A stretch of 64,000 bases of DNA from an uncultured Fluviicola sp. (GTDB taxonomy: Bacteria; Bacteroidota; Bacteroidia; Flavobacteriales_D; Crocinitomicaceae), in NCBI GenBank assembly GCA_913009205.1, contig CAJVYC010000001.1, forward strand, positions 124,001 through 188,000, written 5' to 3'. The stretch's first letter is position 1, and each line of letters opens with the position of its first letter. The notes under the pieces were generated by a model. It was not told the DNA's origin, made no database searches, and worked only from the letters and a program-made list of their open reading frames with translations. A program made the translations under genes and the position numbers. This document shows positions 35,060 through 44,113 of this stretch, piece by piece.

Positions 35060-35344
35060 ATGAAAAAAGCATTGCAATTACTTCGGAACAAGTTTATCCT
35101 AGCTACGGCCATATTCTTTGTATACACGTTGTTTTTGGACGAGAATGACATATTCACTATATTTTCTCAATCAAACAAGCTGAGTCATTTAAAAGAGGAC
35201 AAAAACAAGATGATAAAGGATTTGGAGGAAACCCAAATTACTTTGAAAAAGTTAAAATACAAGCCCGAAGTGGAACGATTCGCGCGAGAACAGAAGTTCT
35301 TTAAAAAGGACAATGAAGATGTTTACGTAATCTTCTACGAATAA
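35060..35344 (+). CDS. FtsB/DivIC-type septum formation initiator
   Basis: A 94-residue bitopic cell-division protein. A short basic N terminus (MKKALQLLRNKFI) leads into one membrane helix (LATAIFFVYTLFL), then a periplasmic coiled coil (KLSHLKEDKNKMIKDLEETQ) and the conserved end region EVERFAREQKFFKKDNEDVYVI. This fits FtsB/DivIC, which links FtsQ and FtsL at the divisome. The chosen ATG follows a -7 box; the longer frame from 35021 overlaps that promoter. Confidence 0.85.
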   Translation: MKKALQLLRNKFILATAIFFVYTLFLDENDIFTIFSQSNKLSHLKEDKNKMIKDLEETQITLKKLKYKPEVERFAREQKFFKKDNEDVYVIFYE

Positions 35345-35347
35345 AAT

Positions 35348-36499
35348 CTACTCCAAACTTACTCCCTGATCGAAGAAATTATTTTGATTGGAATCAATAA
35401 TATCAACATTGTAAAAATAGAACCTGGCGATTTGGGTATAATCATATCCGAGTTTTGCCATATTCATCGCTCCTTCTTGGCATAGACCGACTCCATGTCC
35501 AAAGCCACGACCATTTAGCACCACTTGGGATCCTTCCAAACATGTATCGAAATACGTAGATTTCAAATAGAATTTAACCCGCAAATCGCGCATGGGAACT
35601 CCTAATGAGGGATGAATATAAAAAGCACTTCGCTGTTGTTGTTTAAAATTGTAAATCTTATCGCCGTACTTTTCTTCAGTTACACCATAGTTCGTTTTAA
35701 GGAATGATTCCCATTTCGATTTATCAATACTTTTCGTCCAAGTAGCTTGAGGTGTATATATACAAAAAGTATCAATAAATGTTTCTACATATGAAACGGA
35801 GGTATTCCAAACGTGAGCCGCGTCACAAATTTGCCCACCACAATTCGCTGAGAAATAGGATGCTACCAAATAATTTGATTGATCTACAAGTACTTTTCCT
35901 ACCGTTGCCTTAACCGCATTCATTATTTTTGGAGTATGACGAAGCATGTTATGGTATGCCTGGCAATGAACGCCATCGCACAATTGAAACCCATCCTTTT
36001 TATGGCGGTGCTCGTTTTTTAAGGCATAGGTTCTGCTCATCAAAGCTTGAACTTTGTAATATTCTATATGGCGACCTCCCCCACCCTCCGATTCCACAAC
36101 GCCCGATAAATAATTATCCATGTCAACAAGGTTGACAACACGCAAGCGAGAACCGTCACTTGATATTTCTAAATTATCCCGGTAATAATGCTGTTTAGAA
36201 GTAGGCGACAACGCCTTTACATTCAACGCTGAGTTTACCGTATCTTGAATAACGATAATTTTCTCAAAAGTCTTATATGTGCCATTGAAACTAACTTTTA
36301 CATTTTTCCCTGTAATATCAACAATCATCGAAGACAATTTGCCCAAATCCGTTGAATCTCCTATCACAGAATAATTTCCTTGATGAAGGTTAATTGAAAC
36401 GCGTTTGACCTTGAGAGAATAAAGCAAACCAATCCTAAGCTCTTGCGCAAAAGACGGCTGGCTGACAGTAACAAACAGAATGAAGATAAGAAGCTTCAT
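35348..36499 (-). CDS. SpoIID/LytB domain protein, exported
   Basis: A 383-residue protein with a signal peptide (MKLLIFILFVTVSQPSFAQ). The SpoIID domain shows MDNYLSGVVESEG, YYKVQALMSRTYAL, DGVHCQAY, YFSANCGGQ and the late GRGFGHGVGLCQEGAMNMA. In Bacillus SpoIID is a lytic transglycosylase acting on glycan strands without stem peptides. In non-sporulating Bacteroidota it probably trims peptidoglycan in the periplasm. It converges on ftsB with 3 bases between the genes, and has a -7 box four bases before its ATG. Confidence 0.88.
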   Translation of the reverse strand: MKLLIFILFVTVSQPSFAQELRIGLLYSLKVKRVSINLHQGNYSVIGDSTDLGKLSSMIVDITGKNVKVSFNGTYKTFEKIIVIQDTVNSALNVKALSPTSKQHYYRDNLEISSDGSRLRVVNLVDMDNYLSGVVESEGGGGRHIEYYKVQALMSRTYALKNEHRHKKDGFQLCDGVHCQAYHNMLRHTPKIMNAVKATVGKVLVDQSNYLVASYFSANCGGQICDAAHVWNTSVSYVETFIDTFCIYTPQATWTKSIDKSKWESFLKTNYGVTEEKYGDKIYNFKQQQRSAFYIHPSLGVPMRDLRVKFYLKSTYFDTCLEGSQVVLNGRGFGHGVGLCQEGAMNMAKLGYDYTQIARFYFYNVDIIDSNQNNFFDQGVSLE

Positions 36500-36503
36500 A
36501 TAT

Positions 36504-36511
36504 CAAAATTA
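36504..36511 (-). promoter_or_regulatory. -7 promoter box of the SpoIID-like gene
   Basis: TAATTTTG on the minus strand, then ATAT and the ATG. The 15 bases up to and including the ATG are identical to those of lpxD. Confidence 0.5.
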
Positions 36512-36538
36512 CAATTCGTAAGCACCTCGATTTAAGGT

Positions 36539-37660
36539 CTAGTGAATAGTTTTCAACAAGGATTGTGCAACTTTTTTACTTGCGCCTCCTCCACCGAGAA
36601 TCCCCTCCAATTCATCGTACTTTTTCAGCAGCTCAGATCTGTACTTTTCATTCGAAATCAATTGATTCAATTCAGCCTTGATATTCTTTGCTGTGCATTC
36701 AGCTTGAATCAATTCCTTCACCACTTCTTCATCCATTATAAGGTTGACCAATGAAATGTATTTCACTTTTATCAGCCGCTTTGCAATCATGTATGAGATA
36801 TGCGATCCTTTGTAACAGACCACTTCTGGAACCTTGAACAATGCCGTTTCTAGGGTTGCAGTTCCTGACGTCACAACTGCGGCTGTTGAATTGTACATTA
36901 ACTCATAGGTTTCTCCAAAAATAATTTTTACTGAAGTATCGATACTCGCATAAAAATCCGTATCCAAAGAAGGCGCTCCAGCAATCACGATTTGGTAATC
37001 GGGATGTGCCTTAACCGCTTCGAGCATTATTGGGAGCTTTTTAGAAACTTCTTGTTTTCGGCTTCCTGGTAGAACTGCGATTATTGGTCGTTCATCCAAA
37101 TTGTTCCGACTTAGAAACGCTTGATTTGTTGCACTAAAATCATGCTTTTCGATCTCGTCAAGTAAGGGATGTCCAACATATTCTACATCGTAATCAAACT
37201 TCTTATAGAAGTCCTTTTCGAAAGGTAAAATAACAAACATCTGATCAACAATCTTCTTGATTTTATGAACGCGGTTTTGTTTCCAAGCCCAAATTTGCGG
37301 TGAAACGTAATAATACACTTTTATACCTTTCGCTTTTGCCCACTCAGCAATTCTTAAATTAAATCCTGGGTAATCGACCAATATTAAAGCATCTGGTTTG
37401 AATTCTGAGATATCATTTTTACAAAAGGAAATGTTCTTAAAGATCGTTCTAATGTTCATTAAAACTTCCACAAAGCCCATGAATGCCAAATCTTTGATGT
37501 GCTTGGTCATTCCTTCTTGCACGTCGTTCATTTTATCTCCTCCCCAATATCGAAAATCAATATTAGGATCTTCATCCAAAAGGGCTTTCATCAAATTACT
37601 CGCATGCAAGTCACCTGATGCCTCTCCTGCAATAATGTATAGTTTTGTTTGCTTGGACAT
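36539..37660 (-). CDS. lpxB: Lipid-A-disaccharide synthase
   Basis: A GT19 glycosyltransferase that joins lipid X and UDP-diacylglucosamine into the lipid A disaccharide at the inner membrane. The 373 residues show YIIAGEASGDLHASNLMKAL, MGFVEVL, LVDYPGFNLRIAEWAK, YYVSPQIWAWK, LPFEKDFY, VGHPLLDEI and LPGSRKQEV in the known LpxB order, and then VTSGTATLETAL. Length is normal. It follows a small membrane protein and surE in one leftward operon. Confidence 0.96.
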   Translation of the reverse strand: MSKQTKLYIIAGEASGDLHASNLMKALLDEDPNIDFRYWGGDKMNDVQEGMTKHIKDLAFMGFVEVLMNIRTIFKNISFCKNDISEFKPDALILVDYPGFNLRIAEWAKAKGIKVYYYVSPQIWAWKQNRVHKIKKIVDQMFVILPFEKDFYKKFDYDVEYVGHPLLDEIEKHDFSATNQAFLSRNNLDERPIIAVLPGSRKQEVSKKLPIMLEAVKAHPDYQIVIAGAPSLDTDFYASIDTSVKIIFGETYELMYNSTAAVVTSGTATLETALFKVPEVVCYKGSHISYMIAKRLIKVKYISLVNLIMDEEVVKELIQAECTAKNIKAELNQLISNEKYRSELLKKYDELEGILGGGGASKKVAQSLLKTIH

Positions 37661-37966
37661 TTAGAAGAACTTAACGTAGATAATGTAAGGAGCAAACAAT
37701 AATGTTCCTATGATGATCCCACGACCAATATTGTAATACTCTTTATTCAGGGTTGTATAGAACCAAATTAGGTTTGACAACAATGAAACAGTGATTACTT
37801 TGACTTGCATTGCATCAAATCCTTTAAAATCACTCCACAATCGTCCGAACGTATGGTTTTGAATCCATGAAAAAAGAAAGATAACGATTGGAATAAAAAT
37901 CAAAGGTGAAACAAGTCCAATAAGAACTCCCATTGCATGTTGTTTTGTAAATTTTATCTTCTTCAT
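37661..37966 (-). CDS. Small membrane protein between surE and lpxB
   Basis: A 101-residue protein starting MKKIKFTKQHAMGVLIG. It has three likely membrane segments (about residues 11-33, 55-70 and 80-98). The ATG at 37964-37966 overlaps the surE stop (ATGA), which is preferred over an ATG three codons upstream. The stop codon adjoins the lpxB start. Family unknown to me; its place suggests an envelope role. Confidence 0.7.
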   Translation of the reverse strand: MKKIKFTKQHAMGVLIGLVSPLIFIPIVIFLFSWIQNHTFGRLWSDFKGFDAMQVKVITVSLLSNLIWFYTTLNKEYYNIGRGIIIGTLLFAPYIIYVKFF

Positions 37967-38733
37967 AAATTCCAATTTTCTAATTCCTTAATTGCCTTAT
38001 AATGTGTCATGTCAAACTGAGTTGGAACAACAGTTGAGTATCCCTTTGCAATCCAGAATAAATCGGTATCGTCTGATTGATCAATGTCCATAAAATCACC
38101 TGAGAGCCAATAGTACGTTCTGTTGAATTGATCTGTTCTTATTTCAAATCGATCCTCCCAATACGCATGTGCTTGCCTGCAAATTTTTATTCCTTTCAAT
38201 GCTTCCTTTGGAAGATCTGGAATATTCACATTCAAACAAACTCCCTCTGGAATTCCATTTTTCAAAGAAGATTCTACAATTGATTTTACAATATCGATAG
38301 CCGCAGAAAAGTCCGCCTCCGAATCAAAAGAACAGAGCGAAAATCCAATGGAAGGAATCCCTTCCATTGCGCCTTCAACTGCTGCGGACATAGTGCCAGA
38401 ATAGAGAACATTCGTAGCAGTATTTGCACCGTGATTAATTCCTGAAACAATCAAGTCAGGTTTTCTATTCAAAATTTGATGAATCCCTAATTTTACGCAA
38501 TCAACTGGAGTTCCCGAACAGGCAAAAGATTCTATTCCAGGAAACAGTTTTGAAGGATACAACCTTAATGGATCATTAATAGTAATAGCGTGTCCCATTC
38601 CCGATTGTGGAGAATCAGGAGAAATCAATACAACTTCACCAAAATCCTTAACAGCTTCGTAAAGAGATGCGATCCCTTTCGAAGTTATTCCGTCATCATT
38701 TGTAATTAAAATAAGAGATTGTTCTGTTGCCAT
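37963..38733 (-). CDS. surE: 5'/3'-nucleotidase SurE
   Basis: A 256-residue metal-dependent nucleoside monophosphate phosphatase. The family metal site is visible as ILITNDDGI at residues 8-16, the Ser of SPDSPQSGMGHAIT and Asn of SGINHGANTATNV, with the following LYSGTMSAAVEG. Length agrees with E. coli SurE (253). First gene of surE - small membrane protein - lpxB. A TACTTTTG box (minus strand, 38765-38758) lies 24 bases before the ATG and may be its -7 element. Confidence 0.95.
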   Translation of the reverse strand: MATEQSLILITNDDGITSKGIASLYEAVKDFGEVVLISPDSPQSGMGHAITINDPLRLYPSKLFPGIESFACSGTPVDCVKLGIHQILNRKPDLIVSGINHGANTATNVLYSGTMSAAVEGAMEGIPSIGFSLCSFDSEADFSAAIDIVKSIVESSLKNGIPEGVCLNVNIPDLPKEALKGIKICRQAHAYWEDRFEIRTDQFNRTYYWLSGDFMDIDQSDDTDLFWIAKGYSTVVPTQFDMTHYKAIKELENWNL

Positions 38734-38837
38734 TTGAAAGGATAATTACATCTCGCCCAAAAGTAACTAAAGTTCTGTAATTCTTTACTAAGATTTAGCT
38801 CATAATCTGATGGTTTTAACTATTTTCGTTTGACTTT

Positions 38838-39428
38838 ATGAAGGGAAAGATGACAACGTCAGAGCTTATTAAAACTGTATCTAATATTACGCTAGAGAAT
38901 ATTGACACGATCAATAAGCTTGTGGGTAATTTGAATGAAGATCAGGTGAAGTGGAGACCCGACCAAGGATTTTGGAATATCTCTGAAGTTCTATCACATT
39001 TAAATGAATACAGCCGCTATTATCAACCTACCTTCAAAAAGAAAATTGCAAGTACTCGTTTTACCTCGACCAAAGAAGCCTTTTTAAGTTCCCCTTTGGG
39101 GCGTTCTGCATGGAAATCAATGAAGCTGGGTAATGCTAAGAATATCAAACGAAAATTCAAAGCGCAGAAAGGATACAATCCATCAATAGATTCTAGTCTT
39201 CTTACGGGACGAGAATTTGAGGATTTCATTAAGCATCAAACCGATCTGCAATCCATTATTGAATTGGCGCAAACAGTGAATATGAAACGCGTGAAAATTC
39301 CAATTTCTATTTCGAAAATTGTTCGACTGAGACTAGGAGATGCATTACTATTTGTGGTATACCACAACGAAAGACACGTTCAGCAAATAGCGAACTTGGT
39401 GAATCACCCAAATTTCCCGAAAGATTAA
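38838..39428 (+). CDS. DinB-like protein
   Basis: A 196-residue cytosolic protein. It has the DinB-type four-helix pattern: NLNEDQVKWRPDQGFWNISEVLSHLNEY near residues 28-58 and a C-terminal GDALLFVVYHNERHVQQIANLV carrying the second and third metal-binding His. Family members include bacillithiol transferases and other thiol enzymes, and many are unassigned. A second ATG lies 12 bases downstream. It is followed after one base by the NlpC/P60 gene, so both are likely co-transcribed. Confidence 0.8.
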   Translation: MKGKMTTSELIKTVSNITLENIDTINKLVGNLNEDQVKWRPDQGFWNISEVLSHLNEYSRYYQPTFKKKIASTRFTSTKEAFLSSPLGRSAWKSMKLGNAKNIKRKFKAQKGYNPSIDSSLLTGREFEDFIKHQTDLQSIIELAQTVNMKRVKIPISISKIVRLRLGDALLFVVYHNERHVQQIANLVNHPNFPKD

Positions 39429-39429
39429 T

Positions 39430-40182
39430 ATGGCAAAAGAGCATGCATACTGTATGGTCAGCGTAGCACCTGTTCGAGTGGATAAAAAAGACCAAACTGA
39501 AATCGTAACTCAATTACTTTTTGGTGAAGTCATTTCCATTCTCGAATTAAGCTATCCGTGGGCTAAAATATTGACGTTTGCAGATGGTTACAAAGGCTGG
39601 ATTGATTTTAAACATGTCCGTTTGATCTCCGATAAAGAAATGAAACGCTGGCTAAATGGCTTATCGTATTCAAAAGATAAAACGAGAAGTCTTCAAACGC
39701 CTTGGGGCATTCAATCCATTTACCGCGGTTCATCCATACCAGAGGGAATGAAAACATTCTCAATTGGTGCTGATGAATTCAAATGGCTTGAGGAAGAAAA
39801 AAATGAGAACACGACTGTTCTTGATTTTGCAAACGATTACATCAACACTTCTTATTTGTGGGGAGGAAAAACTCCTTTCGGAATTGATTGTTCAGGATTG
39901 ACACAAGTCATTTATCGATTTGCAGGATTCAACCTACCAAGAGATGCGTTCAAACAGGTTACAATCGGAGCGAAAGTTGAATTTAAAGATATTGAAGCCG
40001 GAGATTTGGCTTATTTCGAAAACAGCTCGGGAAAAATAACACATGTCGGGATCTGTAACAATCAAGGCGAAATAATTCATGCAAGTGGTCATGTTCGCGT
40101 CGATCAGTTAACAGAATCAGGAATAATAAACAGTGATTCTGGCGACTTAACACACAAGCTAACAACAATTAAGAGATTATAG
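39430..40182 (+). CDS. C40 family NlpC/P60 peptidoglycan endopeptidase
   Basis: A 250-residue protein. Two SH3-like domains occupy the first 120 residues (APVRVDKKDQTEIVTQLLFGE..., then TPWGIQSIYRGSSIPEG). The NlpC/P60 domain follows with the catalytic Cys in FGIDCSGLTQ, the His in ITHVGICNNQGEIIHASG and the expected spacing. It lacks an obvious signal peptide, as do many Bacteroidota homologues that act on cell-wall peptides. Likely substrate is the D-Glu-diamino acid bond. Confidence 0.88.
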   Translation: MAKEHAYCMVSVAPVRVDKKDQTEIVTQLLFGEVISILELSYPWAKILTFADGYKGWIDFKHVRLISDKEMKRWLNGLSYSKDKTRSLQTPWGIQSIYRGSSIPEGMKTFSIGADEFKWLEEEKNENTTVLDFANDYINTSYLWGGKTPFGIDCSGLTQVIYRFAGFNLPRDAFKQVTIGAKVEFKDIEAGDLAYFENSSGKITHVGICNNQGEIIHASGHVRVDQLTESGIINSDSGDLTHKLTTIKRL

Positions 40183-40244
40183 TATCCTTCAATCGGAGAT
40201 AAACATAAATTAAACGATATTTACACTATAAATATTAGAGGAAT

Positions 40245-41159
40245 ATGAAAGTACTTATTACAGGAGGTGCAGGTTTTATCGGAAGTAATCTTGCCAAAAG
40301 GATGGCCGATGATGGAAACGATGTGGTTGTTCTAGACTCTCTTTTGAGAGGAAATAAGTTAGAAAAAGAAACTTTCGAAAAGATAAAATTCATTCACGGA
40401 GATGTTCGCGACTTGGAGCTTGTAACAAAAGCTTCTAATGGATGTGATGTAATATTCCATTTTGCCGCAGTTCTTGGCGTTGATATTGTTGCTGACAATC
40501 CAGTTGAAACAATGGACGTTGAAGTGATTGGAACGCGTAACGTTGTGATGGCGGCAGAAATAAATAACATTAAAAAAATCATGTATGCTTCTACCAGTGG
40601 CATTTATAGCTCAGCTATTGAAGGCGCATTAACTGAAGAGGTTTTAGTTGATCCGCATACGTCTTACGCAATGGCAAAAAGGTACAATGAAATTTACTTG
40701 ACCTCACATCACCAAGAAAAAGGAATTGACGTTGTTTGCTTAAGATTCTTCAATGTTTATGGATGGAACCAAGACAATAGAATGGTTATTCCATTGTTCT
40801 TTGAGCAGGCAATCGCTGGAAACAATATCACAGTATTCGGTTCAGGAGAACAAACACGTGACTTCACTTATATAGATGATACAATTGAATCTTGTGTTCG
40901 ATTAATGGATTTGAAAGGATGTCACATTGTAAACATCGCAAATGAGGCTGAATGGTGCATCATGGATGTTGCAAAACAAATCAAGGATATAACCAATTCA
41001 ACTTCTGAAATCAGTTATGTCGAAGCTCCTAAGAAACGCTATGACTACGAAGTAGAGCGAAGAGTTGGGAGTTCTAAAAAACTAATGAGATTAACCGAAT
41101 ACAAGCCGCATACAGAATTAAACGACGGTTTAAGTAAAATATACAAACGCAATTACTAG
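40245..41159 (+). CDS. NAD-dependent nucleotide-sugar epimerase/dehydratase (extended SDR)
   Basis: A 304-residue Rossmann-fold enzyme. GGAGFIGSN lies at residues 7-15, the catalytic Tyr-Lys pair is Y141 and K145 ([11 protein letters not shown]), and [10 protein letters not shown] and [14 protein letters not shown] follow. These features match UDP-glucose 4-epimerase-like SDRs used for cell-surface sugars. The exact sugar cannot be told. It is followed by glyA after 7 bases, an unusual pairing that may just reflect co-transcription. Confidence 0.87.
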   Translation: MKVLITGGAGFIGSNLAKRMADDGNDVVVLDSLLRGNKLEKETFEKIKFIHGDVRDLELVTKASNGCDVIFHFAAVLGVDIVADNPVETMDVEVIGTRNVVMAAEINNIKKIMYASTSGIYSSAIEGALTEEVLVDPHTSYAMAKRYNEIYLTSHHQEKGIDVVCLRFFNVYGWNQDNRMVIPLFFEQAIAGNNITVFGSGEQTRDFTYIDDTIESCVRLMDLKGCHIVNIANEAEWCIMDVAKQIKDITNSTSEISYVEAPKKRYDYEVERRVGSSKKLMRLTEYKPHTELNDGLSKIYKRNY

Positions 41160-41166
41160 AATTGAT

Positions 41167-42441
41167 ATGACAACAGACGCACAAATTTTTGACTTAATTA
41201 AAGACGAACACCAAAGACAACTTCATGGAATTGAATTAATTGCTTCGGAAAATTTCGCAAGCGATCAAGTTATGGAAGCCATGGGAAGTGTACTTACAAA
41301 CAAGTATGCCGAAGGTCTTCCAGGGAAACGTTATTATGGTGGTTGTGAAGTTGTAGATAAAATCGAAAACTTAGCAATTGAGCGTCTTTGTAAATTATTT
41401 GGTGCAGAATGGGCAAATGTTCAACCTCACTCAGGTGCTCAAGCGAATGCTGCTGTTTTTCTTGCTTGTCTTAATCCTGGAGATACAATTTTAGGATTCG
41501 ATCTATCGCATGGCGGTCACTTAACACACGGTTCTCCGGTTAACTTTTCTGGAAAAATTTACAATCCTCATTTCTATGGTGTAAGTAAAGAAACAGGGCA
41601 AGTTGATTACAATATGCTTGAAGAAGTAGCCAAAAGGGAAAAACCAAAATTGATTATTTGTGGAGCATCTGCATATAGTAGAGATTGGGATTACGCTAGA
41701 ATTCGTAAAGTTGCGGATGAAGTAGGCGCTTTAATTTTAGCAGATATTTCTCACCCAGCAGGATTGATCGCAACTGGATTGTTATCGAATCCAATGGAAC
41801 ATTGCCACATTGTTACAACAACCACACACAAGACATTAAGAGGACCAAGAGGTGGGGTAATTATGCTTGGAAAGAACTTCGATAACCCTTATGGTTTGAA
41901 ATGGAAGAACGGAAATCCAAAATCAATGGCGGCATTGTTAGATGCAGCTGTTTTCCCTGGAACTCAAGGCGGACCTTTAGAGCATGTAATTGCTGCTAAA
42001 GCCGTTGCTTTCGGTGAAGCTTTAACGGATGGCTTCAAAGTATACATGAAGCAAGTAAAAGAAAATGCTTCGGTTATGGCTGATGAATTTGTAAAACGGG
42101 GGTATGCAATTATTTCTGGTGGTACAGACAATCACTCCATGCTTATTGACTTACGTTCGAAAAACGTTACAGGAAAAGATGCTGAAAACGCGTTGGTTCT
42201 TGCTGATATTACCGTTAACAAAAACATGGTTCCATTTGACACCGAATCACCATTCGTAACTTCTGGAATTAGAATCGGTACTCCTGCGATCACATCTCGT
42301 GGTGTTAAACCTAATGAGATGGCGAAGATTGTTGAGCTTATGGACAAGGTAATTACGAACATTGACAACGAGGAGGTTATTTCTTCAGTGCGTTCTGAGG
42401 TGAATGCTTTAATGAGTGAGCGTCCTTTATTTGCATGGTAA
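41167..42441 (+). CDS. glyA: Serine hydroxymethyltransferase
   Basis: A 424-residue PLP enzyme that interconverts serine and glycine with tetrahydrofolate. It shows [10 protein letters not shown], the [15 protein letters not shown] signature, [13 protein letters not shown], and the PLP-binding lysine K222 in [13 protein letters not shown]. Length is the usual 420 or so. No terminator was found; the sequence after the stop is an imperfect repeat. Confidence 0.97.
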   Translation: MTTDAQIFDLIKDEHQRQLHGIELIASENFASDQVMEAMGSVLTNKYAEGLPGKRYYGGCEVVDKIENLAIERLCKLFGAEWANVQPHSGAQANAAVFLACLNPGDTILGFDLSHGGHLTHGSPVNFSGKIYNPHFYGVSKETGQVDYNMLEEVAKREKPKLIICGASAYSRDWDYARIRKVADEVGALILADISHPAGLIATGLLSNPMEHCHIVTTTTHKTLRGPRGGVIMLGKNFDNPYGLKWKNGNPKSMAALLDAAVFPGTQGGPLEHVIAAKAVAFGEALTDGFKVYMKQVKENASVMADEFVKRGYAIISGGTDNHSMLIDLRSKNVTGKDAENALVLADITVNKNMVPFDTESPFVTSGIRIGTPAITSRGVKPNEMAKIVELMDKVITNIDNEEVISSVRSEVNALMSERPLFAW

Positions 42442-42448
42442 TATAGAA

Positions 42449-42552
42449 TTTAGATATTGGATCTCTGCGCTTTTGGATATTAGACGATGAAGTTTAGAAA
42501 AATGAATGTCTAAAATCTAACATCCAAAAGTGAATTTACGAACAATCCTAAA
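42449..42552. repeat. Intergenic imperfect inverted repeat, copy 1
   Basis: Between glyA and the cupin gene. The arm CTTTTGGATATTAGAC (42470-42485) is an inverted partner of 42508-42530, which ends ATCCAAAAG. The element then continues TGAATTTACGAAC. Much of it recurs after the cupin gene (copy 2), including the 12-mer ATCCAAAAGTGA (42522-42533). Confidence 0.6.
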
Positions 42553-42561
42553 ATCCAATCA

Positions 42562-43062
42562 ATGAATACAGCCCAAGATATTATCGAGCATTTAGAGCTC
42601 ATCCCTCACCCAGAAGGTGGATTCTACAAAGAAACGTTTCGAAGTGAAGGTTCTATCAGTAAATCGGAATTGGGTGAAGATTATAGTGGTGAGAGAAGCT
42701 ACAGTTCAGCGATTTACTTCCTTTTGACATCTGATTCATTTTCGGCATTTCATAGAATCAAACAAGATGAATTTTGGCACCATTATGATGGAGCTGCAAT
42801 TAACGTTCATGTCATTGATTCGAATGGAATATATAGCTGTACAAGAGTTGGGAAAGGCTTTAAGAATGGTGAAGTACCTCAATTCGTTGTAAAAGGTGGT
42901 TCTTGGTTCGCGTCTGAAGTTAGTGACAATAGTCCTTTTTCATTGGTTGGATGTACGGTTTCCCCAGGTTTTGATTTCAATGATTTTGAATTGGCGAAAA
43001 GGCCCGTACTTATTGAAACGTATCCTGAGCATTTGGACGTTATTTTGAGATTAACAAGATAG
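42562..43062 (+). CDS. DUF985 cupin protein
   Basis: A 166-residue single-domain cupin. The DUF985 pattern is clear: IEHLELIPHPEGGFYKETFRS at the N terminus, SAIYFLLTSDSFSAFHRIKQDEFWHHYDG with likely metal-binding His in the middle, then VGCTVSPGFDFNDFELA. No substrate is established for the family. The gene is flanked by two related imperfect repeats. Confidence 0.85.
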   Translation: MNTAQDIIEHLELIPHPEGGFYKETFRSEGSISKSELGEDYSGERSYSSAIYFLLTSDSFSAFHRIKQDEFWHHYDGAAINVHVIDSNGIYSCTRVGKGFKNGEVPQFVVKGGSWFASEVSDNSPFSLVGCTVSPGFDFNDFELAKRPVLIETYPEHLDVILRLTR

Positions 43063-43072
43063 GTGTTGAATG

Positions 43073-43171
43073 TTGGCTTTTAGATTTTGAAGTTAAAAAA
43101 AATGAACGTCTAAGCTCTAAAAGGGAGTTCACGACCGATTCAATATCCAAAAGTGAGTGCAACGAACAATT
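43073..43171. repeat. Intergenic imperfect inverted repeat, copy 2
   Basis: Between the cupin and SDR genes. GGCTTTTAGATTTTGA (43075-43090) pairs imperfectly with GTCTAAGCTCTAAAAG (43108-43123). It shares ATGAAYGTCTAA and ATCCAAAAGTGA (43145-43156) with copy 1. Confidence 0.55.
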
Positions 43172-43190
43172 CAAGAAGAGTAAGCCTCCC

Positions 43191-43979
43191 CTAAAGCGCA
43201 GATTGCTTTCTAATAATCCTCCAAAATAATTTCGGTAAAAAACGCTTAATCGCTACTGCTTTAATTTCTCTATTTCCAATCAGGACTTCCTTTTTATCCC
43301 TTCGAATTGCATCTAAAAGTTGTCGTGCGCATTCTTCCGCTGACATTCCCGTTTCTTGGTTATTATCCATTATACCATGCTTCTCGCCGGATGCATTTAT
43401 AGCATTCACTGATATCTCTGTATTTATTTTACCAGGACAGGCAATTGTCACGTGAATATTGTTCTTCTCTTCTTCCAGTCTTAAACTCTCGTAAAAGCCA
43501 TGTAATGCATGTTTAGAGGCACTGTAAGCGCTTCTTAAGAAGAAACCAAACTTTCCTGCAATACTTGAAATTATTAAGTAATGTCCCGATTTTTGTTCAC
43601 GAAAAACAGGCAGGATTGCTTTCGCTAAAGCGATGTTTCCAAAGTAGTTGATTTCCATAATTCGTCGGTCGACATCCAATGGTGTTTCGTGCACTTCAGA
43701 ACGCTGCGACTTGCCTCCATTATTGAAAAGAAAATCGATTCTTCCAAAATGGTCTTTGACCTGTTTAACTAAATCTTCAAAATTTCCAGATTTCTCAAGG
43801 TCCATTGGAACAATAAGGTGGTCATCTGAATTTTGAAGCTTTGATTTCAACTCTTGAAGTTTCGATTCAGTTCGTGCTGACAAAACAACTTTGCCACCTT
43901 CACTCGCGACTTGAACAGCCATCGACTCACCTATTCCAGATGAGGCGCCTGTGATCCAAACAACTTTATCCTTGAACAT
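43191..43979 (-). CDS. Short-chain dehydrogenase/reductase
   Basis: A 262-residue classical SDR. The cofactor motif GASSGIG is at residues 11-17, NNG at about 87-89, and the active site is Ser139, Tyr152 and Lys156 (AYSASKHALHGF). The arrangement and C-terminal KRFLPKLFWRIIRKQ resemble DHRS7-like, membrane-associated SDRs that act on lipophilic substrates (inference). A TATTTTTG -7 box lies at 44001-44008 (minus), 21 bases before the ATG. Confidence 0.87.
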   Translation of the reverse strand: MFKDKVVWITGASSGIGESMAVQVASEGGKVVLSARTESKLQELKSKLQNSDDHLIVPMDLEKSGNFEDLVKQVKDHFGRIDFLFNNGGKSQRSEVHETPLDVDRRIMEINYFGNIALAKAILPVFREQKSGHYLIISSIAGKFGFFLRSAYSASKHALHGFYESLRLEEEKNNIHVTIACPGKINTEISVNAINASGEKHGIMDNNQETGMSAEECARQLLDAIRRDKKEVLIGNREIKAVAIKRFLPKLFWRIIRKQSAL

Positions 43980-44000
43980 ATTATGATATTAGTTAAGAAT

Positions 44001-44008
44001 CAAAAATA
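44001..44008 (-). promoter_or_regulatory. -7 promoter box of the SDR gene
   Basis: TATTTTTG on the minus strand, 21 bases before the ATG. The nearest TTG upstream is 24 bases away, slightly too far. Confidence 0.35.
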
Positions 44009-44057
44009 GTATAAAATAGTAAGGAGGGGGCACAATTACGATTTGGCATTCTTACAA

Positions 44058-44095
44058 AACAAAAAAATCCCGCCTCAATTAAGAAACCGGGATTT
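44058..44095 (-). terminator. Intrinsic terminator of the small exported protein gene
   Basis: An 8-bp stem (44065-44072 with 44088-44095) followed on the minus strand by a T-run (A-run before 44065). It lies 18 bases past the stop codon at 44114. Confidence 0.75.
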
Positions 44096-44113
44096 ATATT
44101 AGTGGTTTCGATC

